Source: Mesostigma viride (taxonomy: Eukaryota > Streptophyta > Mesostigmatophyceae > Mesostigmatales > Mesostigmataceae). From it: DNA of 64,000 nucleotides. The stretch covers positions 320,887-384,886 of the forward strand of contig RPFO01000090.1 of NCBI GenBank assembly GCA_009746045.1, read 5' to 3'. The notes under the pieces are model-generated. The model saw only the letters and a list, made by a program, of their open reading frames with translations, searched no databases and was not told where the DNA came from. Below, piece by piece: positions 47,355 to 57,818 of the stretch (its first letter is position 1; every line of letters begins with the position of its first letter). The position numbers and the translations under genes are program-made.

Positions 47355-47754
47355 GCCGACCGGTTGTCTCAGGAATTACATGCATGGACCCAGCATATTG
47401 TACGTGAGACTTCATATTGTACGTGAGATTGCTGACTCGGCTGGTGCTCACGGTCTCGTGCTCAAACCTGGCTCGAGTGCTCGGCATTTATGTACTGGAA
47501 GGGAGGTCTTCCGGCCATATTGCGTGACATACGGCAGGCTCGAGCTACCATGGTCCACATTCTCCCAATTTCTGGCCTGCACTGGTTGTCTCCTCGATAG
47601 TGCTTTCATATTAAATTAAATTGCTTGTCGATACCAGTATCACAGCCATGCAAAGACAAAGACAAACATGCACATCCATGCCCAAGCGCCCGCAACTACC
47701 TCCCACCCCCACCCACACCCTCACCCCCACTTCCGCCCCCACCCCCCACCCCAA
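47355..47754. other. 3' flank of chorismate lyase gene with a relic
   Basis: The segment 47545-47605 (CCATGGTCCACATTCTCCCA then ATTTCTGGCCTGCACTGGTT) matches the REL-endonuclease element at 59813-59870 on the plus strand; the rest is unremarkable apart from a C-rich (CCCCCAC)n stretch near 47705-47750. Confidence 0.5.
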
Positions 47755-48110
47755 ATTAAAAAAAAATTAAATTATAACATGTCTCCGTTGGGAGATCATC
47801 TAGCACATATTCCTTGCTGGATGGATGGAGGTGGGCGGAGCCGCGTAATCGAACGAACCTAACTCTAAGCTATCTAGTCTAGAAAAATCCTACCTACACT
47901 ACTCAGCAAAACGCCCCTTCCTCTTGGGGGGGGGTGGCTTGACCTCAGGGGTTGGCGTGTGAGCCTGGACAATCTTCTGCCACCGCTTCTTGTTCGTCGC
48001 TTCTGCATGGCAGTCCAAAGAAGAGAGAGGGAGTGAATGCGGTGTTCAAACTGAGCTGGGACCACTAGACTGCTTTCATATGCCCTACCGCATCTTACCA
48101 TGCAAGCGAT
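47755..48110 (-). mobile_element. LINE family B, 3' end copy 1
   Basis: It begins with an AT-rich tail and TATAACATGTCTCCGTTGGG (minus-strand 3' end of family B), then the last coding segment whose minus-strand reading includes VVPAQFEHRIHSLSLLWTAM. It is 5'-truncated near 48110. Confidence 0.75.
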
Positions 48111-48418
48111 CGATGCGCAGAATTAACACTGCACCACTGGGTACCAATTAGGAAGGTTCCAACGTTCCTAGTACATGAATTTCCTGTGATCTACGCTGTT
48201 TCATAGTGCTAGCTAGTGATAAGTGGCATTAACTAACATGAATTAATTAACTAACATGCCTCCGTGGGGAGGATATGTAACACATATCCCTGAGAAGTGG
48301 CATATGGTTTTCAATACATTCTACCGGCGACAACCTGCAGGTGGTTGGTGTAAACTGCCACCTATACTCGGGGTGCACAATTGAGGTGCACCTGCACCAC
48401 CATGTATTCCAGCAGCTA

Positions 48419-49230
48419 TTAATTAATTAATTAATTAATAGACACGTGACTGCGTCACGTGAGCATAAGTCCTCAGTGGGAGGGGAACATGGGATGGAAT
48501 GGATGGTATAAGCTATCTAGGTCCTAGTTACAGGGGTGTGGGCACCGCGGCCCGAATCGCTATGAATGCCATACTTGGTCACACGCGGAGCCCCCACAGG
48601 CTTGGGGGTGGTCTCCTTCATCACTACTTGCCATCTATCCTTGCGCACCATCTGCCTCCATATTACAGACAAACCAGGAGGCTGCCCGGGGGTGAGCCCG
48701 TCACGTCTAGTGTAGCACATGTCCATGCCGAGTCTATCACGAAAAGTCCACGGGTGGCGACCCTGCCGCGCGCGGCCGGGGGCACGCCAGGTGAGGACAT
48801 ATCGCCCAGGCTGGGCGGGCTTGGTGCCAGCTAGTCTATCTGATGTATCTACCTGATCTGTGCGGGCCAGCGGCCCGGCTAGGCCCAGGCGCCCGTGCCT
48901 AATAATGTGGGAAACATAGGGCAAATCAGCGTACAAATCCTCATTACTAATGTGCAAACCAAAGGGGATGTTAAGGGCCTGGCGCAGCATCTTGGTGACG
49001 GCGCCGTCGAGTCGTTGCTCCAGCTCCTGCGTCAGTGCCCACGTCTCGGCGCCGTAGGTCAGGATCGTCAGAATGACGACCTTGAAGAGGTCACGCTTGA
49101 CGATCCGGGGTACGTAGGGCGGGGTTGCTCCACCAGCGGCGGTGGTCATGGAGGTGCGCCCACGCCACCTCCAGCAGCTATGCAAAGTTGCGAACATGGG
49201 GTGGAAGATGATCATGGCTAGGCTGGCCAT
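48419..49230 (-). mobile_element. LINE family C, 3' copy with long open frame
   Basis: A (TTAA)n tail (48419-48440), the hairpin CACGTGAC-TGC-GTCACGTG (48443-48461), and then a 237-codon minus-strand frame (stop near 48517) form this copy. The frame holds the post-RT domain: DLFKVVILTILTYGAETWAL, LDGAVTKMLRQAL, YVSHIIRHGRLGLAGPLAR. The RT proper is missing: 5' truncation. It is the most complete LINE C copy here and the reference for the tails at 13.0-13.3 kb and 39.4-40.7 kb. Confidence 0.8.
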
Positions 49231-49649
49231 GGCTTGGGCATATGATGGCCGGTCTCAGCCGAGAGTGGCTCTCTGCATGGGCAAAGCATGGCTGACTTAT
49301 AGCGGATGCAGTAAGGCTGCCCCATGGTCCAGAGCCCACAGATAGGCTTGGAACACACACATTTAGAGGCGCCGGTTTGGGAGAACATAAAGGCCTCTGA
49401 GTCCCGGAGCCTGAGGGGTTTTAGGGGCATTCCCAGGGTTAACCCACATGCAACCCCATAAGTGGCATGCCCAAATACAAATCTTCTCAGACTACGGATA
49501 TGAACTGCATATCCTCCACAGAAAATTCCATAAAGGAGCATTGCGCTCCGTGATGAAAACGTAACATGACTTGGTCAATGAATTTGAGGCATGCCAACGC
49601 CGTCCAAGTCATGTTCATTTAAAAAATCATGCATTATTATTTTTAATAA
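49231..49649. other. unassigned spacer in the LINE cluster
   Basis: No gene and no recognised element. The flanks are LINE C on the left and LINE B on the right. Confidence 0.4.
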
Positions 49650-49935
49650 AATATAACATGACTCCGTGGAGAGATCATGTAGCATGTATTCCCTTGCTAT
49701 TCGATGCGGGTAGGCGAAGCTGCAAAACCTAACTATATAAGCTAACTCTGAACTATTCTACAAAAATCCTAGCTACTCTACTCAGCAAAGCGCCCCTTCC
49801 TCTTGCGGGGGGGGGGGCTTGCCCACGTACAGGGGCGCCGGCGGGCGTATGCATGGGCCTGGACAATAGTCTGCCACCTCTTCTTGTCCTGCATGGCGGT
49901 CCAAGCAATTAAGAGAGAGGGAGGAAATTAAATTA
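49650..49935 (-). mobile_element. LINE family B, 3' end copy 2
   Basis: It has the same 3' sequence as the other family B ends (AACATGACTCCGTGGAGAGA, AAGCGCCCCTTCCTCTTG, GTCTGCCACCTCTTCTTGTC). Only the last coding segment remains before the copy stops near 49920. Confidence 0.65.
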
Positions 49936-50097
49936 AATTAAAATTAAATGACAACATGACTCCGGGGGTGCAGGTGCCCTAGTGCACCTCGAGCAAGTGT
50001 CGTTTACATTCCCACCCTTGCATGCAGGAAGTAGCTTAGAATGTGCCCCTTCTCTGGGATATGTGCTACATTTACTCCCAACGGAGTTATGTTCCTA

Positions 50098-53000
50098 ATT
50101 AATTAATAAATTAATGACTCCGTTGGGAGATCATGCAGCACATATTCCTTGCTGGATGGTCCGGTGGAGGAGGGCGAAGCCGCGTAATCGAACTAATCTA
50201 ACTCTAAGCTATCTAGTCTAGAAAATCCTGACTACTCCTACACTACTCAGCAAAACGCCCCTTCCGCTTGGGGGGGGGGGGGGCTTGCCCACAGGGGCTG
50301 GCGTGTGAGCCTGGACAATCTTCTGCCACCTCTTCTTGTTCTGCATAGCAGTCCAAAGAAGAGAGAGGGAGTGAATGCGGTGTTCAAACTGAGCTGGGAC
50401 CACTTGGTCGGCCAGCAACATTTTGATGTAGTTCACGGCAGGCGGGCTTACCCAGCTTTCTAGGAATGGCAGCCCTTGGGGCCAGGCCATGCAGGTGACA
50501 GGATGTGCCGCCCTGGTTGGCCAAGCCGCTGGGGCCCCGGCCAGACCAAGGGCAGTATCTACCTGACTTGCATGGGTGCGAGCTCAAGATGTCGATCCTA
50601 CAGATGCTATTATACGCTGCATGCCTAATCTCGTCCGAAATGTGAGGCATACCCTGATACAAAGACTCCAATGACCTATGCTTGGAAAACCCTACATTCA
50701 GGACCTAGCTGTCGGAGCATCCTGTAAACCGTGCCGTCTAGCTTGGCGGCCAGTGTGTCCGTGAGTGTCCATGCCTCGGCGCCATACGTAAGCACCGTGA
50801 GGACGAGGACCTTAAAGAGCATACGCTTGCGGTGCTCGCCCAGGCCCTTGGAGCGCCAGAAGGTGTTGAGCGAACGAAGCCTAGCCCAGGCCAGGCCGAT
50901 GCGGATGTCCACATAGCGTCGGCGGTGTCGGGGAGCATGCTCCCCAGCAGTTTGAAGCGATCACGGAACGGGGTCGACCTCCGTCCCGTCGAGCAGCCGC
51001 GGCAGCGGCGGGCGACTGCCGGGAAGCCCCAATCACCGTCGCCTCAGTTTTGACACTAATCTCCAACCCCACCACCCTAGCTCGCCTCCAAGCCCAGACA
51101 GTCCAGCCAGGTCTGAATGTCAGTGCTCGGGGCGCGCGATGAGGGTGGTGTCATCCGCATAAATCAGGTCGATCGGACAGGCGGTAGCCAGTGCCACCGG
51201 CCGCCGTGCTCGCGCTCGTGGATGTCCAAGCCGGGCTCGAACCCCAAGCAGTAAAGAGCGCATGCACGTGCCCGGCGCATTACGTGATCCATCCACGACA
51301 ATAATAATGAACATGAGATACGGGGACACTGGACACAACCTCGCCACACCCCGTCATGGTGAACGGGGAATGGTGGGGCGGTGCCTTCCGCAGTCCGCAC
51401 TACTGCGCCCTGTGAGCCCTCATACAGTTGACGATCGAAGGGCAGCAATAAAGGTTGGCGGTACCCGATCCAGAGCCAGGATGGCCCAAAGACTGGCCTC
51501 CCAGAGGACCGTGTCAAAGGCCTTGATATAGTCAACAAAAATTAAGACCAGCGGCAAACCGTCACCTGGGCAAAGGCGACGCACCTCCTCCATCAACCGG
51601 CGCGCCACAAATACAGCCATGACAGTGTTACGACCACGACGGAAACCCATCTGAGACTCGTGAACCCAGTAATTGTCAGGCCGGGTCCAGCGCGGCGCGG
51701 AGCCTGTGCAGCATCATGCGCATGAAGACCTTCAGCGCGGCGCTCTGGAGGCAGACACCCCGATAGTTACCGGGGTCAGCAGCAGAGCCCTAATCGATCT
51801 TGTATACAGCATGCATGACGCGGATGGATGGCCGTCTGCCACTCAGCAGGCGGAGGCTCATCAGAGAGCAGCCGACACAGTTGCAGAACGCCAGCAGAAG
51901 CTCCCTCACCGCCGGGTCAGGGGTCAAGCAAGTTCAGCAGCTTAGCAGAAAGGTGGTCGGCACCGACCGGCCGCGTCGAACCGCAGGCGAGCAAGGGAGC
52001 CGTCCAATTCCTCCAAAGTGAAGGGGTGGACGACGCGGTCCGTCGTTCGTGGCAAGGCAGCCCTCCTTCATGCAAGGCGGGGACTTGGTAGTCCGCAGCC
52101 GAGGACGGGGGCGCAGGCGGCGGCCGGGGGCCGGGGGTCCGGCAACACCGAAACGTACGGGCGGCCGTCTCGGGGTGAATTAAGCGGCGGGGTGCAACAG
52201 AAAGCCGGGGCGCGAGCCCCACACCTGTCAAGGAAACATTGTGGGCCATTAACCAGCGGTCAAGGCTGACCAGCGCCGTGCCGTCCCCCGTGTGCTCCAC
52301 CGGGGTGCGCGCTGCCGCCGGCCGCCGAGCCGGTCGAGGTGGTACCACATGTCCTAGCGGCCCTGGTTGCGAGCTTGGCAGGCCTTGGCATCGATCCGCG
52401 ATGCACTGGGCCGCCTCTGCGTCCTGAGCGTGTGCGTATAGGCCTCCACAAGGGCGGCCTTGAGCACCGGTTTCAGCAGCGGGTCCCGGTTATGCTTGAG
52501 GCGGTGCCGGGCGGCCAAGACCTTGGGGTCCTGGCGGTAGAGCGGGCGGGGGCGTCGGCGGGGCATGACCAGCAGGTGCCGGCGGGCCGCCAGCAACGTG
52601 GCGCGGGCGCCGCAAAGCCCGCAAAAATGGCGGCGTTCGGAGCACCCTGGGCCAGCGCGTCGATCGATGTCCGCCTGGGCGTCCAGGGCCTCCAGGTACG
52701 CCCGTCGGCACCTGTTCCGCTTCGTGCTCGGCGTCCGTCCAGTCCGGTCAGGATCCCCCCGGACCGGGCGTAGAGCAGACCAGTCAGGGCCTACCAGGGC
52801 CACTGGGGCGCGGCGCTCGGGGACATGGAACCGGAGCCGAATGGTCGCGCGCACCAACCGGTCACTGGTCAGATATCGATCTAGCACACCGTGGGTGGGT
52901 CGAACACTCGGGTATCCAGAACCGAAGTGCACCTGGGCTGCATGCCGCGTACCACCACGTAGTCCAGACAGACCTGAGGGTCGTTAGGCCCCCGAAAGGT

Positions 53001-53160
53001 GACCAAGTCCTGTGAGGGACGTTGGAAGTGGCAGTTGACAGCAACCATCCCGCTATCCCGCAAAAAGGCAGAAAGGGGGGAAATGCGCTGTTCAAACTGG
53101 GCTGCCGGACCACTAGGTCGGCCAGCAACTGATATATACATATAGTTCATGGCAGGTCTA
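50098..53160 (-). mobile_element. LINE family B, longest copy (EN remnant, RT, C-term)
   Basis: Minus-strand translation gives, 5' to 3', an APE-type endonuclease end (VNCHFQRPSQDLVTFRGPN then LDYVVVRG, 52950-53050), an RT linker (ADHLSAKLLNLLDP, near 51920), RT fingers (MGFRRGRNTVMAVFVARRLM, VDYIKAFDTVLWE, 51500-51650), the catalytic box DLIYADDTTLIA (near 51140), then LFKVLVLTVLTYGAEAWTL (50790-50860) and HTPAPVGKPPPPP at the end. Frames are broken in at least five places, so it is inactive. The tail is AT-rich at 50098. At the 5' end, sequence resembling the element's own C-terminal segment (AQFEQRISPLSAF) abuts the endonuclease. Confidence 0.8.
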
Positions 53161-53995
53161 CCAAACACCGCAGGCCTCACCGACCAGGCGGTGAAGGACA
53201 TCGCCACCCAGCCGGCATCTGCTGGCCCGGGCCGGGCGATGCTCCTTCAGGCACTCGGACCGGCCTGGGCGGACCACACCACCTCCACCGCCTCCACCAT
53301 CCAGCGGCACAGCTCAAGCAACAAACGCTCGACCTCCGCGCGCGAGGAGGCCGACCTCTCCCAGCGCAGCCGCCACAATGTCATCGTCAAGCACTTTGAC
53401 CAGCCGGCAGGTGAGAACTCGGAGACTCTCGCCATAGCTCGTTTAAGCGCGACATTCTTACCCCCATGCAACTCATCGAGTGAGCTGCATGCGGATGTCG
53501 GCTGTCCGCCTTCCCCGCACGCGGGGTAAGGCTGGCCCGGCCCCCGTGCTCCTCACCTTTAAGTATACATGGCGGATAAGCTGTTGTTTCTTAAATGCCG
53601 CAAGACGCTCTCGGGGACTTCCTACACGCTGGACGACGACTTGACCCTGGCATAGCAACAGCGGCGACGGGAGCTATGGCCGACCTACCTCCAGCTCCGG
53701 CAGAGCACAGGGGGGAAACCGGTATACTGGAGGGGAGCGGTCATCCACGTCGACCACAAGCTCTGGCAGGCGCCCCCGGCCTGCCACCCCGACCAGCAAC
53801 CTCAGTCAGGGAATGTATAACAGTAGTGTAGATTAGTCAGGCTTAGCCTAGCACGTGGTTTTCTAGATAATATTAGCTTAGAGTTAGATATAGCTAGGTT
53901 TCGCGGCTTCGCGCCCACCTCCATCCATCCAGCAAGGAATATGTGCTTCATGATCTCCCAACGGAGTCATGTTATAATTTAATTAAATTTAATTT
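53150..53995 (+). mobile_element. ORF1-only LINE B derivative, opposite strand
   Basis: The plus strand reads an ORF1-like protein: about 53149-53529 (MAGLPNTAGLTDQAVKDI ... HNVIVKHFDQPAGENSETL), then, after a frameshift, KCRKTLSGTSYTLDDDLT, a stop, and RRRELWPTYLQLR ... YWRGAVIHVDHKLW up to 53770, like the C-terminal domain of L1-type ORF1 proteins. The family B 3' UTR follows directly (CCATCCAGCAAGGAATATGT, CTCCCAACGGAGTCATG, AT tail at 53980), with no endonuclease or RT. The unit looks like a half-LINE. It faces the longer minus copy head to head. Confidence 0.65.
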
Positions 53996-54071
53996 AGCAC
54001 ATGGCACACGCATACGTGCATGTGCGCCCATAATGCCCCCCCCCATGGATGATGAAGAATTTAGCCAAAAA

Positions 54072-54340
54072 CTAAATTAAATTAAATTATAACATGCCTC
54101 CGTTGGGAGATCATGTAGCACATATTCCATGATGGATGGGGGCATGGAGTGGAGGAAGCCGCGTAATCGAACTAACCTAACTCTAAGCTATCTAGTCTAG
54201 AAAATCCTAACTACACGTACTACTCATCAAAACGCCTCCTCCTCTTGGGGGGAGGGGGCTTGCCCACAGGGTCGGGCGTGTGAGCCTTGACAATCTTCTG
54301 CCACCGCGTCTTGTCCTGCATGGCAGTCCAACTTTAGACG
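54072..54340 (-). mobile_element. LINE family B, 3' end copy 3
   Basis: It starts with TATAACATGCCTCCGTTGGG and ends at TCCTGCATGGCAGTCCAA near 54330; only the last coding segment and 3' UTR are kept. The tail of the next family B copy follows at 54357-54380. Confidence 0.75.
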
Positions 54341-54376
54341 GGAGAGAGCTCTAGAGTGGATTAAATTAAAATTAAA

Positions 54377-56474
54377 TTAACCCTTCAACTGTCAAAACTC
54401 GAACCACGAGAACGGACTGAGTTTGGGTATCTTTGTGCGCCTGAGTCCTGAGAGTAACTAGCCAAATAACATTTTCTGGCCCACCCTTGGAACCAAGCAT
54501 GCTTTTATATCAAATAATGTTTGGGAAATTTGGTTGGTCACATATCCATGCCCTACACCTGCTAAAAATAGCACCCCCCTCAGGGGGGTACAGTGCACAT
54601 GGGGTTGGAGACATATATAATGCATTATCGACCATTTACACAAATCAGTTGGCCCTGGCCTTTTAAAGGCAGGTTATTATAATCATAGACATGCCATCAA
54701 TGCATTCACAACATGAAATGTCACAAAACTGTGGACGCTAGCTACAAAATGGCCAAAGCCAGCTGGCACCGTTATAACGGTGCCAGCTGGCAGGGGTATA
54801 AATGGTAGCATAACAACACAAAACTTTATTCCAATTGGCATGAAACAACAAGGGATGCCCAATTGGGCATCATGCACCATACCCAGGTGATAAAACAAGA
54901 GACCATGCCATATAACACATGCCAACATGCCGCAAGGGGCCAAAATGGCACTAGCGCGCGCGTGCGGTATACATAGCGCAAGACTAGCCAAGGGTGTAGC
55001 TAACTGTCAATTGGGCTACCTGGCTATGTGCCAAACTACGGATTGCGCCTCTGGGTGCGCAGATCCTGCCTCCTACAAGGCCCTGTCAGCTGGGTGCCAG
55101 CTGCCAACGTGCGGGTCGTGCGGCCATTGGCCTCAGCCCATGCGCGGCCAGCCGGGCTGCGGGCTGACAAGGGCTGCATGGCACGCTGGCGGCGGGCGTC
55201 GTCGTCGTCGAGGCCAGCCACTGGCCCAGCGTGGAAGCTGAGATAAGCCAGCATATAAGACACAAGACCATGCTAAAAAATAGGTGAAAGGCTCATTAAT
55301 CAAGGCCTCAAGCGCGCGTCAAAGGGGTGGCAAGGAGCTACATCACTAACCCACCCGATGAATGACAAAACACCTCCACGTTCTTTGCAACAATAAAGAA
55401 AACAAAATGAACAAGTTGGTAATGCTTCCATGCAAACAGGTATTGGGTATCTCCATGTTTGTCACATGCAATGGATGCAAAATCAGAAGGTGGGCGTTGG
55501 CCAGCAAAACAAGAAGCCATGCCTAAAACTGGTCAGAAAAGAACTTGTCTCGGGCTGTTTGAGCCAGGAAAAGCATTGGGTAATCACCTTTACCATATTA
55601 CTAACCAATACCAACCGTTATCACGCTATTTCCGTTGCAGCCTCAGCTAACAGCGACCAAACATGGTCCAAAATCTGCTTGACCTGATGGTATTCCACAA
55701 CTATGACAAGCCGATGCGTAGAGGGAGCAAAACAACAAAATGACAATCACAAGCCCTCGATTATAACCCTGATATTAGTTATAAACGATAATACAACCAT
55801 ATACGGTTAACGGAACACGCTAGGAGGCTAGAACGTACCAGGTCGGAACAGCAGATTACCTTTCCTGCGGGAGCCAGCACGCCCGATTCATGGACGTAGC
55901 CTCGAGCCTTTCCTGGCTGCCAATTCTAGCAAATCTGGTTGGGAACAACGTCAAAGGTTTATCCATGCGCAAATACCTCGAAAATTTCCGCCTAGCAACA
56001 TGCAGCACTCGCACTGTCACCGCCTGGCCGCTGACATGATTTGCTGCGCCGACCAGCACCCCGATGACCCATCTACGCATCTTCAAACGTTCCATGGCTG
56101 GGGATAAAACGTTTTTAGGACTTGAAAATCATGCCTACAAAATTTGAGTCCATTAGGTAAAGCCATTCTCTCGTACCAGTCAGTTGCGTGCACCGCCATA
56201 GCCGTGCGCGTCAATATTTTTCATGCACGTCGGTCCCGTTGGACCATGGTACCCCCCTAACTTTGCTCAAGCATATCTCCCTGGCCAGGTGTCCAAAATA
56301 CGGTCTGAATAGCGCCAGGCATAGCTTACGTCTAGTAGATCTTTCGATCCCCCCAGGTTTGACCGTTAAATTATTATTGGCGCGGCGCCTGGTTCTGCCA
56401 CAAACTCAGTCCGTTAGAGTGGCGCGAGTTCAACTGGCGCCACGAAAACGGACTCAGTACAGTTTAAGGGTTAA
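54377..56474. mobile_element. piggyBac-like non-autonomous DNA transposon (2090 bp)
   Basis: Element 54381-56470 is bounded by TTAA on both sides (54377-54380, 56471-56474), the hallmark piggyBac target duplication. Termini are CCCTTCAACTGTC and, inverted, CCCTTAAACTGTA. Subterminal inverted repeats AACGGACTGAGTTT (54411-54424) and AAACTCAGTCCGTT (56402-56415) add support. No frame inside resembles a transposase, so mobility would need an enzyme in trans. The interior holds a perfect 34-bp palindrome (54758-54791) and a CCCCCCTCAGGGGGG motif shared with the 9.8-10.5 kb element. It split the AT tail of a LINE B copy. Confidence 0.75.
54758..54791. repeat. perfect 34-bp palindrome
   Basis: The left arm GCCAGCTGGCACCGTTA is followed at once by its exact reverse complement, with no spacer (centre 54774/54775). 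It lies inside the piggyBac-like element, roughly 380 bp from its left end. Confidence 0.95.
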
Positions 56475-57818
56475 TTAAATTATAACATGCCTCCGTTGGG
56501 AGATCATGTAGCACATATTCCTTGATGGGTGGTGGAAAGGGGAGAGCCGCGTAATCTAAAGTTCTATCCTAACGCTAATCTAGTCTAGAAAAATCCTAAC
56601 TGCCCTACTATTCGTCAAAACGCCTCCTTCTCTTGGGGGGAGGGGGCTTGCCCACAGGGTCGGGCGTGTGAGCCTTGACAATCTTCTGCCACCGCGTCTT
56701 GTTCTGCATGGCAGTCCAAAGAAGGGAGAGAGAGTGGATACGGTGTTCAAACTGGGCTGGGACCACTAGGTCGTCCAGCAACATCTGGATGTAGTTTGTG
56801 ACAGGTTTCCCTACCCTTTTGGGAATGCCCTTGGGGCCCGGCCAGGTCAGAATGTGTCGCCCTGGCTGCCAGGCCAAGCCGCTGTGGGCCGGCCAGACCA
56901 AGGGCGGTGTCGACCTGGCTGGTGCGAGCAAGGTGTCCTACAAATGCTATCCTACGCTGCCTAATCTCGTCCGAAATACGAGGCATACCATGGATGATAC
57001 AAAGACTCTGATGACGGGCGCTCAGAAAACCCTACGTTAAGGACCTGTGGGAGCATCCTGTAAACCGTGCCGTTGAGCCTAGCTGCCAGTTTGGGTGTGA
57101 TTGTCCACGCCTCGGCGCCATACGTGAGCACCGTGAGGACGAGGACCTTGAAGAGCATGCGCTTGCGGTGCTCGCCCAGGCCCTTCAAGCGCCAGTAGGT
57201 GTTGAGCGAACGGAGCCTGGCCCAGGCCAGGCCGATGCGGGTGTCCACATCGTCTGCAGTGTCAGGAAGCCAACTCCCCAACAGTTTGAAGCGATCGCGG
57301 AACGGGACCTGAGCCGTCCCGTCGAGCAGGCGCGGTGCCCAGCGGTGGTGTACTGGAGGCCCCAATCACCATCGCCTCAGTTTTGACACTAATCTCCAAC
57401 CCCACAGCCCGCGCCTCCAGGCCCAGACAGTCCAGCCAGGTCTGAATGTGCTCGGGGCTCGCGATGAGGGTGGTGTCATCCGCATCAGTAAATCAGGTCG
57501 GCCAGGCGGTAACCAGGTGTAACCCCGCCGTGCGCGCTCTCGTTAAGGATGTCCAAGCCAGGCTCGAACCCCTTCAGAGCAGTAAAGCGCGCACGTGCCC
57601 GGCGCATGACGTGATCCACGACAATAATGAACAGGTATGGGGACAGGACACAACCTTGCCACACCCCGTGGTGAAGGGGGAATGGTGGGGTGGTGCCTTC
57701 CGCAGTCCGCACTAAGTACTGCCTGTGAGCCCTCATACAGTCGGCGAATGGCAGCAATAAACGCAGGTGGTACCCGATCCAGAGCTAGGATGGCCCAAAG
57801 AGCCTCCCAGAGAGAGAG
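56475..57818 (-). mobile_element. LINE family B, copy 4 (RT to 3' end)
   Basis: Reading on the minus strand: EGTTPPFPLHHGVWQGCVLS (57640-57700), YLFIIVVDHVMRRARA, then thumb and C-terminal segments (LFKVLVLTVLTYGAEAWTI, LAARLNGTVYRMLPQVLNVG, near 57050-57200), VVPAQFEHRIHSLSLLWTAM (56700-56760) and the family B 3' UTR. Frames are disrupted near the catalytic box. 5' truncation near 57810. Confidence 0.8.

Noticed and set aside
47425-47475. tRNA-like sequence near CTCAAACCTGGCTCGAG
   Set aside because: It does not fold into a cloverleaf by eye and lacks matched A and B boxes.
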